From Novosphingobium sp. (GTDB taxonomy: Bacteria; Pseudomonadota; Alphaproteobacteria; Sphingomonadales; Sphingomonadaceae), in NCBI GenBank assembly GCA_020848655.1, contig JADLHU010000162.1, forward strand, positions 1 through 64,000: DNA of 64,000 nt. The letters are read 5' to 3'. Position 1 is the first letter of the stretch. Every line of letters starts with the position of its first letter. Below the pieces are notes generated by a model. It was given only the letters and a program-made list of their open reading frames with translations. It was not told where the DNA came from and searched no databases. Made by a program: the position numbers and the translations under genes. Shown here one piece after another: positions 8,493-15,875 of the stretch.

Positions 8493-10103
8493 TCAGCTCG
8501 CGGTGCGGGCAGCGCCCCGGAACGCGCCGCGCGGATTGCCGGCATGCGCGGGACGGCGATCGCCTTCGGGACGTGCCGGACGACGATCACCTTCGGGACG
8601 TGCCGGGCGGCGGTCGCCTTCGGCACGAACCGGACGGCGATCGCCTTCAGGACGGCCACCCTCGGGACGGCCACCCTCAGGACGCGGGGCACGGGTTTCG
8701 ACCGCGCCACGCCCTTCGTTGGCCACCGGGTTGAACACCGGGCCGCGCGTCTGGGTCTGCGGGCTGCGGGCGGGGCCGCGCGCATCGTCGCGCCCACGGC
8801 GCTCGCCACCACGGCCCTGGCCGCCCTGGCCCTGGCCCGAACGACCACGGCCCTGGCCGGCGCCGCCACGGCCGCGCTGGTCGCGCGCTTCGCGGCGGGC
8901 ATCCTGCTCGGCTTCGGCGGGCTTGCGCGTCGGCGCTGGCAGGCGCGCGGCTTCCTGGGTAAAGCCTTCGGGCAGCGGCTTGGGCATCAGCCGCACGTCG
9001 GTCAGCTTTTCGATGTCGCGCAGATAGGGCTTCTCGTCCGGCGCGCAGAAGCTCACCGAAATGCCGTCGGCCCCGGCGCGCGCGGTGCGGCCGATGCGGT
9101 GGACATATTGTTCGGCCACGTTCGGCAGTTCGAAGTTGAACACGTGGCTCACCCCCGAAACGTCGATGCCGCGCGCCGCGATATCGGTGGCGACCAGCAC
9201 CGGGCACGATCCGCTGCGGAAGGCGTTGAGCGCAGCGGTGCGCTGCGCCTGGCTCTTGTTGCCGTGGATCGCGGCGGCGGTGACGCCGTCGGCGATCAGG
9301 TGGCGCACGACACGATCGGCGCCATGCTTGGTCCGCGTGAACACCAGCGCCCGGTCGATGTCGCCCGCCTTCAGGCCGTCGCGCAGCGACAGCGTCAGCA
9401 GCGCCTGCTTCTCGGTCTGGTTGACGACAGTGACGAACTGCTCGACCCGCTCGGCCGTGGTCGATTGCGGCGCCACTTCGACGCGCACCGGGTTATGGAT
9501 GAACTGCTTGCCCAGATCGGCGATCGCCTTGGGCATCGTGGCCGAGAAGAACAGGCTCTGCCGTTCCTTGGGCAGCATGTTGGCGATGCGCTTCAGCGGC
9601 ACGATGAACCCCAGGTCCATCATCTGGTCGGCTTCGTCGAGCACAAAGATCTCGACATTGCGCAGCGTCACCGCGCGCTGTTCGATCAGGTCGAGCAGGC
9701 GGCCCGGCGTGGCCACCAGGATGTCGCAGCCCGGCACCAGCGCGCGGGCCTGCTTGCCCACGGGGATGCCGCCGAAGATGCACTGCACCGAAAGGTTCAG
9801 GTACTTCGCATAGCCGCGCATGTTCTCGGCGATCTGCGCGGCAAGCTCGCGCGTCGGCGACAGCACCAGCATGCGGCACGAGGCCGGCTTGCGCGGCTGC
9901 ACGTCGGCGGCCAGGCGATGCAGCGAAGGCAGCGAGAACGCGGCGGTCTTGCCGGTGCCGGTCTGCGCGATACCCAAAAGGTCGCGGCCTTCCAGCAGCG
10001 CTGGAATGGCCTGGCGCTGGATCGGCGTCGGCTCGGAATAGCCCTTGGTGCCCAGCGCGCGAAGGATAGGCTCGGCAAGGCCAAGGTCGGAAAAATAGGA
10101 CAT
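8493..10103 (-). CDS. rhlE: DEAD-box RNA helicase, RhlE type
   Basis: An ATP-dependent RNA helicase of 536 residues. All core motifs are present: Q-motif EPTPIQRQAIP, Walker A AQTGTGKT, PTRELAAQI, TPGRLLDL, DEAD in VLDEADQMMDLGF, SAT in FFSATMP, ARGIDV and HRIGRTARAG. After residue ~385 the C-terminus is an Arg/Gly/Pro/Glu-rich unstructured tail with repeats of the type EGDRRPARP and EGGRP, typical for RNA-binding tails of RhlE proteins. The ATG at 10103 opens the conserved domain directly (MSYFSDLGLAEP), and a longer open frame upstream is not conserved-looking. Likely role: ribosome assembly or cold adaptation. Confidence 0.94.
   Translation of the reverse strand: MSYFSDLGLAEPILRALGTKGYSEPTPIQRQAIPALLEGRDLLGIAQTGTGKTAAFSLPSLHRLAADVQPRKPASCRMLVLSPTRELAAQIAENMRGYAKYLNLSVQCIFGGIPVGKQARALVPGCDILVATPGRLLDLIEQRAVTLRNVEIFVLDEADQMMDLGFIVPLKRIANMLPKERQSLFFSATMPKAIADLGKQFIHNPVRVEVAPQSTTAERVEQFVTVVNQTEKQALLTLSLRDGLKAGDIDRALVFTRTKHGADRVVRHLIADGVTAAAIHGNKSQAQRTAALNAFRSGSCPVLVATDIAARGIDVSGVSHVFNFELPNVAEQYVHRIGRTARAGADGISVSFCAPDEKPYLRDIEKLTDVRLMPKPLPEGFTQEAARLPAPTRKPAEAEQDARREARDQRGRGGAGQGRGRSGQGQGGQGRGGERRGRDDARGPARSPQTQTRGPVFNPVANEGRGAVETRAPRPEGGRPEGGRPEGDRRPVRAEGDRRPARPEGDRRPARPEGDRRPAHAGNPRGAFRGAARTAS
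8549..8690. repeat. Tandem repeats encoding the RhlE tail
   Basis: About four imperfect 27-bp units are followed by two to three 15-bp units. On the minus strand they encode EGDRRPARP-like and EGGRP-like peptides. The array is in frame, so copy-number change would only lengthen or shorten the disordered tail. Confidence 0.8.
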
Positions 10104-10428
10104 GGAATACTTTCGATTCGGTGCGCGCACGCGGGTTCGTCCCGGCGCGCGGGCAAGGGTTCGTTCGATGCGACCCTGCGTGAAGAAGGAAGCTTCAGGC
10201 GAATGCGGCGACCGTACGTCCGGGCAGGTCTGGCGTGGAAACGCCGACCTCACGCTGCGCGGACTGCGGCGGAACAAGGTCCGCGCGCCGATTGCTGATG
10301 GCCCGCATATACCGCATTGCGGCGAAGCGCAAGAAAATTACGCAAAGGCCGGCCGTCACGCCCGCATGCGGGGCGCGGGGGCCTGAGGTTGCCTGCCCTG
10401 TCGGGCTGATCACATCAGGCCGGTCACA
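10104..10428. other. Intergenic leader region upstream of rhlE
   Basis: 325 bp between the rhlE start and the end of the mmcB-like gene. I see no convincing gene on either strand. Cold-inducible rhlE genes often have long 5' leaders, so this may be the untranslated leader, but no specific structure was identified. Confidence 0.4.
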
Positions 10429-10953
10429 TCAGGGCATCGCACCCCATCGCGCGGTCTGCGGATCGGCGCCGGTGACGAGCCGCCGCAGCGACGCGCGGGC
10501 CAGCCGCTCCATCTCGGTCCGGCGGCGGGCGGCCGCCAGTTGCAGGCGCGGCGCGGGGCGGATGATTTCGGCGTCGTAGCCATCGGCCACGATCACGCCG
10601 CAGCTTTCCGGCAGGAAGCCCGCCCCATCCAGCGGCGCACGATCGAGTTCGGGCGGCAGGCCCCAGAAAAACCGGTCGCAATAGGCAAGGTAATCGGGCC
10701 ATTTCGCATCGCCCAGCAAATCCGCCCGGCTGACCTTGATCTCCACGATCACGATCGCGCCCTGCGCGTCGATCCCCATCAGGTCCGCGCGGCGCCCGCA
10801 GCGCAGCGGCATTTCGGGCAGGCACCAGATGTCGTTGCGCGCGAACAGCCGGGAAATGCCGCGTACCACCGCCTGCGCCCGCCGCTCCGCCGCCGCGGCG
10901 CCGGCCATTATCGCATCTGTCGAAGCCGAATCTGTCGAATCGTTTGCCGCCAT
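10429..10953 (-). CDS. mmcB: MmcB-family DNA repair protein (PD-(D/E)xK nuclease fold)
   Basis: A 174-residue soluble protein starting at ATG 10953. The core has the segment CGRRADLMGIDAQGAIVIVEIKVSRADLL, read here in pieces: RADLMGID, then IVIVEIKVS, which is the D-x(n)-ExK signature of PD-(D/E)xK nucleases. It is followed by DAKWPDYLAYCDRFFWGLP, the hallmark of the MmcB/DUF1052 family. In Caulobacter MmcB belongs to the mitomycin C response. No SOS box was recognised in the short upstream gap. The gene lies 29 bp downstream of a hypothetical gene on the same strand. Confidence 0.85.
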   Translation of the reverse strand: MAANDSTDSASTDAIMAGAAAAERRAQAVVRGISRLFARNDIWCLPEMPLRCGRRADLMGIDAQGAIVIVEIKVSRADLLGDAKWPDYLAYCDRFFWGLPPELDRAPLDGAGFLPESCGVIVADGYDAEIIRPAPRLQLAAARRRTEMERLARASLRRLVTGADPQTARWGAMP

Positions 10954-10982
10954 GCCCCCTTCTAGGAACATATGCGGAACCT

Positions 10983-11435
10983 TCAAGCCTGAGAAACCTT
11001 TAGGCCTGAAGAACCCGGGGGCAACAACACGAGCAAGGCCTGTCGCGCGGCCAGGAATTCCTGCCACAAGGCCTGCGCGGCGGGCGCGGGATCGGCGCCG
11101 CGCGCATGGACCTGCAGCAGCGCGACCAGCCCCGCCTCCAGGATCGCCGCAAGATCGTCGACGCCCTGCTCGGCCAGCATCTGACGCCAGCCGCCGGCCG
11201 CGACCATCGCCCCGGCAAAGTCGGGCGCGCCATCCTGCTGCGGCAGCGATAGGGAAACGGCGCCGGTCCCGGCCAGTTGCGCCAGGATCGCCGCCGCGTC
11301 GTGCAGCGCGTCCCACCGGGCCGCCAGCGATGCGGGGGGGCTCGCTGCGCTGGCCGGCGCACCCGAACCGGCCAGCGCCGCAGCGGCCGACAATTCGAGC
11401 GTGCCTGCATCCTGTCTGATCGGAGTCGCGTCCAT
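10983..11435 (-). CDS. Hypothetical protein upstream of mmcB
   Basis: 150 residues from the ATG at 11435, rich in Ala, Leu and Gln and predicted mostly helical. No motif was recognised. The C-terminal half ([20 protein letters not shown]) contains a hydrophobic amphipathic stretch but no clear membrane anchor. The reading frame remains open upstream through the tRNA gene, which is why a longer version to 11663 was not used. It probably forms a two-gene unit with mmcB (29 bp apart). Function unknown. Confidence 0.6.
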   Translation of the reverse strand: MDATPIRQDAGTLELSAAAALAGSGAPASAASPPASLAARWDALHDAAAILAQLAGTGAVSLSLPQQDGAPDFAGAMVAAGGWRQMLAEQGVDDLAAILEAGLVALLQVHARGADPAPAAQALWQEFLAARQALLVLLPPGSSGLKVSQA

Positions 11436-11576
11436 GACCGGGGATGCTAGCGCCCGCTGGTTTTCAAATGCTGAATCCTCCAGCACGATCGGCGCGCCCG
11501 GCCGAAAGATCCATTGCCCCCACCCCTCACATAGCGCTGGCAAGTCCCCGCAGCCTCTGCTAACCGCGCCTCGCTT

Positions 11577-11653
<77 letters not shown>

Positions 11654-11700
11654 GTATTTTCAATTACTTACGACCATCCCGCGTTGACAGAGTTTTTCAC

Positions 11701-11722
11701 GTGCCAGCCCCATGCCAGCACC
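11701..11722 (+). repeat. Candidate integrase arm-type site, left copy
   Basis: A 22-bp sequence identical to 17798-17819 and in the same orientation. Internally it holds TGCCAGC twice with starts 11 bp apart, about one helical turn. It lies 47 bp inside attL. Paired short direct repeats inside both att ends are typical of arm-type binding sites of tyrosine integrases. Confidence 0.6.
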
Positions 11723-11824
11723 GAGGCACTGCAAATAGCGGACAACGGAAGGCCGTCGATTCTTCCGGCTGGAGTCGCCCATCGCTTTGTGTTGCGCAGC
11801 GTCTGCTTTTTCGCTGGGAATTGC

Positions 11825-11923
11825 GGGAACGAGGGAACAGAAGCGCCAACGCATTGAGCAACTAGGACTATTCCTGTTCCCGCTATTGCCAAAACGTGTT
11901 CCCGCAGAGGATTGAGCGGGAAC
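11825..11923. repeat. Cluster of five GTTCCC/GGGAAC hexamers
   Basis: GGGAAC starts at 11825, 11833 and 11918; GTTCCC starts at 11876 and 11898. Five in 99 bp is far above chance. A matching cluster lies at 15952-16062. They could be iterons or binding sites for an element-encoded protein. Confidence 0.5.
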
Positions 11924-12060
11924 ATTGATGGCTATGAACTTTACACACGCGAAATGAAAACATCGCTTGAGCGCCGGAACCCGCTTGGCAGCGAGCATGA
12001 GATTTGGGACTGGCCGTAGCTCGGCTTAAGCCGTCGGACTTTTCGTGGTAGCGATTGCGG

Positions 12061-12405
12061 ATGAAGTTGCCGGACTGGATTATGGTTGTTGGCCTTGCGG
12101 CGGCCCTGCCGGTATTCGGCTACAGCACCTACAACCAGTGGAGCAGTCGCCCAGGAGCGATGGGTCGCATGGTTGGCGGTTGTGCCCTCTGCACTGCGAT
12201 TATCTCTTGGAGCGTATCTGGCTGGGTAGCCGATCACAAACGAGCATATTCCCCTCACAAATACTATTTGAGGTCCAGGCAGAACTCGCCCGTACTCGAA
12301 AATCGGAAGGCGAAATTTTCGAGTACGTCCATTCCGAGGATGGCGTCGAAGTTTTCATTGTCAGCGATGTTGATGACCTCAACCGGACGCCCCATAGCGA
12401 AATAG
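12061..12405 (+). CDS. Possible small membrane protein
   Basis: An open frame of 114 residues from ATG 12061. Residues 7-22 and 36-55 are hydrophobic enough to be two membrane segments (LPDWIMVVGLAAALPVFGY; then CALCTAIISWSVSGW). It has no recognised family. Its last 47 codons overlap the retropepsin gene on the other strand, which is better supported. Either the true protein is shorter in function or the frame is fortuitous. It is the only plus-strand gene candidate inside the element. Confidence 0.35.
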   Translation: MKLPDWIMVVGLAAALPVFGYSTYNQWSSRPGAMGRMVGGCALCTAIISWSVSGWVADHKRAYSPHKYYLRSRQNSPVLENRKAKFSSTSIPRMASKFSLSAMLMTSTGRPIAK

Positions 12406-12725
12406 GAGCGTGTAGGCTCATAAGGAGCGCTCGCTGGATCAACCCCCCAAATACCTACTTGGGCCATGTAGGTGCTGTGCGTCGCTTCACTATGGACGTT
12501 CCGGATGAACTTGTGCCCGTGCCTTTGCAAACCTTGGTGCGCGATTGTCCGGTTGGACAGGCATGTGCGCTGCGCGCCGGTATCTATCAGCGCTCGATAG
12601 CTCTGTATTGGAAATTGAGCGGGGTTATCCTGCGCGCTGACGCCTGCAACCGGAACGGGGAATGGCTGTATGCCGATCTCAATGATTGCCTGTCGACGTT
12701 CAAGCTTGCACCGAGCCACCAGCAT
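12264..12725 (-). CDS. Retropepsin-like aspartic protease domain protein
   Basis: 153 residues. The catalytic signature of pepsin/retropepsin folds is clear: YRALIDTGAQRTCLS with Asp48-Thr-Gly, and the second hydrophobic-Gly element in FDAILGMDVLENF near the C-terminus. Being a single-domain protein, it would act as a homodimer, as retroviral proteases do. No signal peptide is seen, so it should be cytosolic. The start ATG at 12725 overlaps the last 26 bp of the small upstream gene, which implies translational coupling. Substrate unknown; the partner protein is the first candidate. Confidence 0.8.
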   Translation of the reverse strand: MLVARCKLERRQAIIEIGIQPFPVPVAGVSAQDNPAQFPIQSYRALIDTGAQRTCLSNRTIAHQGLQRHGHKFIRNVHSEATHSTYMAQVGIWGVDPASAPYEPTRSYFAMGRPVEVINIADNENFDAILGMDVLENFAFRFSSTGEFCLDLK

Positions 12726-12960
12726 ACGAATAGAATCCCAAGCTTTCGACAGCTTCAGTCACTTCTTGGACTGAGTATGCTCCCTGCCCAAAGCGCTTGA
12801 GACCTTCAACGACAGCATCGGCGGGATTGTCAAAGTAATCGGCAACTTTTTCACCATGCATCAATGCGTACTGCCCTTTAAATTTTTCAAGCAGCTTAGG
12901 CAGCATGGCCTGGAAAGCGGTAAAATTGCGTTCCGTCTCAGACGTTTGGTGCATTGACAT
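12700..12960 (-). CDS. Small DUF5678-like protein paired with the retropepsin
   Basis: 86 residues. The core reads FKGQYALMHGEKVADYFDNPADAVVEG with a following FGQGAYSVQEV, a pattern I associate with small DUF5678-like proteins of the form 'K-x-G-[KQ]-[YF]-A-L-[IM]-H-x-G-x-x-V'. It is followed by and overlaps the retropepsin gene. Such small proteins are often found next to retropepsin-like genes, which suggests a two-protein module. The function of the pair is not established. A palindromic hairpin lies ~95 bp upstream of its start. Confidence 0.7.
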   Translation of the reverse strand: MSMHQTSETERNFTAFQAMLPKLLEKFKGQYALMHGEKVADYFDNPADAVVEGLKRFGQGAYSVQEVTEAVESLGFYSYAGGSVQA

Positions 12961-13289
12961 GCCGCGCTCGCTCTCCGTGGTAGCAGTCAGCGAAACGCTA
13001 ACACGCGCCTCCGAGTCGTGTCACGCTTTATATCTTGACAAGGAAGGTCTTTTCGGACTCGGCGGATTCCATTTGGAATCGAGTCGTCCGCCCTCCTGAA
13101 ACAATCTTTCAATTCACGCCGCCTGTGCTTTGGCAATCTGCAGAAAGTCAGTCCGTCGGCTTATCCACAGGCTAATACCAAACAACCTCTGGCAGCGCTT
13201 CTTTCAGGTCGCAAAATTGGAGCTCCGGTCAATTCGGAGCGCTTCGTCACGGCTCACCTTTGGAAGCGCCGCCGATCCGCGTCCATGCC
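12961..13289. other. Non-coding stretch with hairpin and a DnaA-type box
   Basis: 329 bp without a credible gene. It contains an interrupted palindrome at 13055-13089 (arms GGACTCG...CGAGTC flanking GATTCCA-TT-TGGAATC) and a perfect DnaA-box-like TTATCCACA at 13161-13169. The palindrome lies upstream of the small-protein/retropepsin unit and may be its operator. Confidence 0.45.
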
Positions 13290-13460
13290 TCGCCGGGCGC
13301 ACTGCAATGCTGCCGTAGGTCGTGCGACCAGATATCGACGAGGTCTGCTTTCGCGTGGACCGCTGCCTAGACCTTTGCCGTTCCCCCTGTGCCAGGCGGA
13401 GCCCCTTCCGGCCTGAAAACCCAAGGAATGGCACCTGCCTCTGCTGACCTTGACCGCCAT
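13290..13460 (-). pseudogene. Decayed fragment of a second tyrosine integrase
   Basis: Translating the minus strand codon by codon gives PWVF, then GTAKV, a stop, KADL, and HDLR in the same order and spacing as PWVF...GTAKV...KADL...HDLR of the intact integrase at 16429-17787. In-frame stops and loss of the HTYASLA continuation show it is dead. It is not a recent copy of the intact gene, because many positions differ. It marks an older or nested insertion in the same site. Confidence 0.75.
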
Positions 13461-13571
13461 CCTTCCAGGTGGCCTGAGCGCGCCCTCCCATCGTCACAGA
13501 CCCCACAACACTGCAACAGAAAAGCCCTGCCTTACCCTCAGAGCCCTTCCATGGTATCGGGCCCCATGATC

Positions 13572-14078
13572 CTAATCCGCCTTGCCGGCCGCCTTGCTGC
13601 CGCCGGACCAGGTTATCGCGGCAAAGTCGGGAAACAGTCTGGCCGCCGCATCGGCCGCCTTTTCACCCTCGACAATCAGGACGGTAGCTGCCGACTGCGC
13701 CGCCAGGCGATCGAGGCCATATAGCGGGCGAGGCACCGGCGCGGCCTTCCATCGCCACGCCATCCGGACACCTTCGCGCCAAAGGGTCAGCGGCAAGACT
13801 TCCTTGCCACCGTCACTCTTATCGAAACGACAAACCCATTGAATGAGCCGGCCGTCACCATCGTGATATCGCCAGCCGACCGAGGGCTTTCCATGGGCAC
13901 GATGCGATGGCGGCAAGCTGGGCGCGGCTTCGGGAACCGGGGACACCCATTCGCCCACCACGCCTCGATCGGCGGGAGGCCGTTGTGCTTCAGTCCCAGC
14001 CTCGTCTTCGGGCCGGCCTCCCTGGGCTATGGCGCGGCTTACCTCCGCGAAAGGATCCCGCTTCCCGGTCATTCCCAT
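13572..14078 (-). CDS. Toprim-domain protein, C-terminally truncated
   Basis: 168 residues. The N-terminal part has a DxR-type fold segment (VGWRYHDGDGRLIQWVCRFD). A Toprim start follows: TVLIVEGEKAADAAARLFPDF, i.e. the catalytic Glu in VEGEKAAD, then ITWSGGSKAAGKAD. In primase/helicase proteins of mobile elements this is normally followed by a DxD motif and a long helicase part. Here the stop falls right after GKAD and what follows is the integrase remnant. The gene therefore looks truncated by a deletion. It overlaps the upstream gene by 10 bp. Confidence 0.7.
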   Translation of the reverse strand: MGMTGKRDPFAEVSRAIAQGGRPEDEAGTEAQRPPADRGVVGEWVSPVPEAAPSLPPSHRAHGKPSVGWRYHDGDGRLIQWVCRFDKSDGGKEVLPLTLWREGVRMAWRWKAAPVPRPLYGLDRLAAQSAATVLIVEGEKAADAAARLFPDFAAITWSGGSKAAGKAD

Positions 14079-14683
14079 GCCCGTGGCTGGTGCCGAACGA
14101 AAACAAGCGTCCCATGCCCGGCCCAGGCGGCGCCACCGACCAGCGCGGCACCCGGCCCGCAGCCAAAGTCAGCAGGCTGAAATCTCACCCCCGCTGCGCG
14201 GAGCGCGCCAAACAAAGCTTGCGTGAGTACCGATGGCAGCGGCCCATCGAGCTGGAACGATCGCCGCAAATCAGCAGCCGCCACACCGGCTCTACGCGCG
14301 AGTGTTCGCCTGTTCCATTTCAGCAGACCGCAAGCCGTGCCGATCAGGCGGCGTTGTTCGATACCTTTGCGGATCGCCCGCCTGGAACTGCGACTGTCCT
14401 GCGCCCCTGCCGCTCGGCGTCTGAAGTGCTGCGCGGAAGCGATCGGACCGTTAAGCCAGACGCCCGACATGCCGCATTCGTCGAGCACGAGAAAGCGAAC
14501 CCCGGCCCGCATGAGTGTCCGGGCTACGCGATCGACGATCCCTGTCGGCTCAAGCCGATCATCTTCCAGAGAGACGATCAGCGCAGGCGGCACTTGGGCT
14601 TCCCGCGCCAGCTGTGCCACAGTCCAGCCAATCAGCTTGCGCCCGGCGCGCACATGGCGGCCGCAGACGTAGATCATGCCCAT
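14069..14683 (-). CDS. Protein with two XRE-like helix-turn-helix units
   Basis: 204 residues. Two related segments are visible: residues 14-65 (GRKLIGWTVAQLAREAQVPP, ending LMRAGVRFL) and residues 112-170 (ACGLLKWNRRTLARRAGVAA, ending LRAAGVRFQ). Each looks like the short XRE-type HTH of alphaproteobacterial regulators that end in 'AAGVEFI'. A tandem arrangement in one chain could let a monomer bind two half-sites. The gene overlaps both neighbours by 10 bp, so it is part of the replication-module operon and probably controls it. Confidence 0.6.
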   Translation of the reverse strand: MGMIYVCGRHVRAGRKLIGWTVAQLAREAQVPPALIVSLEDDRLEPTGIVDRVARTLMRAGVRFLVLDECGMSGVWLNGPIASAQHFRRRAAGAQDSRSSRRAIRKGIEQRRLIGTACGLLKWNRRTLARRAGVAAADLRRSFQLDGPLPSVLTQALFGALRAAGVRFQPADFGCGPGAALVGGAAWAGHGTLVFVRHQPRAWE

Positions 14684-15015
14684 GGGGATACCCCCATGCT
14701 TTCCGCCAACCGAATGGCCGCTTCACGCTGTGGGATACCCGCCACAAAGGCGGCCAGGGAAACCAGGTCTCCGCCGGCATCACCCGTCGCGAAGTCAGCC
14801 CACCGTCCAGTTGAAAGGTTGATCTTGAAGCTGCCCAGCCGCTTGTCCGGACGCAACGGATTGCGTGCGACCCACTCGTGCCTTTCCTTCCTGCCTTCCG
14901 GAAGCAGCCCCCGCACGACCGCGTCGGCATTGCGCAACGCGGCCCGGTTGATCGCGCCGAAATCGACCAGGCGCAGCCTGGCGGGCTCCCGCCCGTTCGA
15001 GCTGTTGCCGCTCAC
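14674..15015 (-). CDS. Primase-like N-terminal module
   Basis: 113 residues. The segment RHEWVARNPLRPDKRLGSFK, then NLSTGRWADFATGDAGGDLVSL and the helical FVAGIPQREAAIRLAESMGV, are typical of the N-terminal region of plasmid and phage primase/helicase proteins, which usually continue into a Toprim domain. Here a stop ends the module and the Toprim part is a separate gene two positions downstream, with the HTH gene between them. The start overlaps the AlpA-like gene by 4 bp (ATGA). Confidence 0.65.
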   Translation of the reverse strand: MSGNSSNGREPARLRLVDFGAINRAALRNADAVVRGLLPEGRKERHEWVARNPLRPDKRLGSFKINLSTGRWADFATGDAGGDLVSLAAFVAGIPQREAAIRLAESMGVSPWA

Positions 15016-15236
15016 CGCGCACGCCCGTCGCTATCCGGATACTGTGCGGTAGACGCCATGACGGACGCCTGTACCCATGCGTCGAGATCGGCCTTGCGGT
15101 AGCGGATTGCCCGCCCGGCCAGGCGAACGAACACGGGTCCGCCGCCGGTTAAGCGAAGTTTATGTAGGAGGCTTTCGCTCACACCGAGGCAATCCGCTGC
15201 CTCTGAGGTTTTGAGCAACCTAGAATGGTCTGTCAT
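15012..15236 (-). CDS. AlpA/excisionase-like DNA-binding protein
   Basis: 74 residues. The winged-HTH pattern is clear: LLKTSEAADCLGVSESLLHKLR, then a basic wing GRAIRYRKADLDAWVQ. This is the form of AlpA and Xis proteins that activate or direct excision of tRNA-integrated elements. It is the first gene of a tightly overlapping set (AlpA, primase module, double-HTH protein, Toprim protein), so it likely also regulates that operon. The ATG at 15236 is followed directly by the fold. Confidence 0.85.
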   Translation of the reverse strand: MTDHSRLLKTSEAADCLGVSESLLHKLRLTGGGPVFVRLAGRAIRYRKADLDAWVQASVMASTAQYPDSDGRAR

Positions 15237-15356
15237 TGGACTACCCTCTTAGTGTTAGAGGGCGTCACATATGGCGCTATCTAGGCCGCACGCATCAATA
15301 ACCGAGTCTCAGTAATCCTAGGAATAGCGAAGACTGCCGGCCGCATTTCTCGGACG

Positions 15357-15875
15357 CTAACGCAACCACCGGCGTCGGCTCTTGAGCCACTTCATGATTT
15401 CAGAACGTGAAAGCCGGTCGCTGCCCGAGACTAGTGAGTGATCATCCGGATTTGAGAGCTGCTCCAAGACGGATTCTTGCTTCACTCCGTCTGCGACGAG
15501 TCGCTCAACTATAGCAGCGAATTTCCGTCCCAACCGCGCACGCGCCCATCGGTCTACTGGCTTGCCGGGCCGCCTTTTCAAGTCCGCGACAAAGGGCAAC
15601 TCAGGCCTGAAAGGCTTGCCTGCTGTGAAAGCCCTCGCTCCTGCCTCCCCAAAAATTTCAGCCATCAAAAGTGCAAAATGCTGACCATCAGCAATGGCGA
15701 TTTCAACTTCACGCGGCGGTAAGGGGTCGTTGCTGTGTGGATCGCATCGCCCCAATTTTTCAGCAATCATCCAAGCGGCGCGACCGACCCACTCCAGGGG
15801 CTCATCCCCTTCAAGGGCATATCGAGCCATGAATGCAGGTCCTACTTTCTCAGGGTCTCGCCGCCCCTCACTCAT
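15357..15875 (-). CDS. Hypothetical element protein
   Basis: 172 residues from ATG 15875. No family was recognised. The sequence is mixed-charge and helical with a basic C-terminus (SEIMKWLKSRRRWLR), compatible with nucleic-acid binding. An alternative start at 15923 would add a low-complexity Pro/Ala leader. The gene before it overlaps the chosen start by 8 bp, which supports 15875. It lies 120 bp ahead of the AlpA-like gene. Confidence 0.55.
   Translation of the reverse strand: MSEGRRDPEKVGPAFMARYALEGDEPLEWVGRAAWMIAEKLGRCDPHSNDPLPPREVEIAIADGQHFALLMAEIFGEAGARAFTAGKPFRPELPFVADLKRRPGKPVDRWARARLGRKFAAIVERLVADGVKQESVLEQLSNPDDHSLVSGSDRLSRSEIMKWLKSRRRWLR

Larger units (their letters stand above)
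11654..12060. other. Left end of the element, no convincing gene
   Basis: 407 bp with short open frames on the minus strand that I do not trust as genes. The stretch holds one copy of a 22-bp repeat shared with the integrase end (11701-11722) and a cluster of GTTCCC/GGGAAC hexamers (11825-11923). It looks like a recombination or replication control region rather than coding DNA. Confidence 0.5.

Noticed and set aside
8549..8690. A short CRISPR-like repeat array
   Set aside because: Units are tandem without unique spacers and code in frame for the RhlE tail.
10195..10413. A 72-residue minus-strand frame upstream of rhlE
   Set aside because: No start signal or similarity; codon use looks random. 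Treated as leader or intergenic DNA.
11668..11998. Two overlapping small minus-strand frames at the left end of the element
   Set aside because: No ribosome site or family features, and they run over the arm-type repeat and hexamer cluster.
13055..13089. The palindrome read as an intrinsic terminator
   Set aside because: No T-run follows on either strand.
13161..13169. Replication origin suggested by a perfect DnaA-type box
   Set aside because: A single box without AT-rich unwinding region or further boxes is not enough.
13204..13506. A 100-residue minus-strand protein frame
   Set aside because: The frame crosses the decayed integrase segment in the wrong phase; the similarity to the integrase in another phase explains it.
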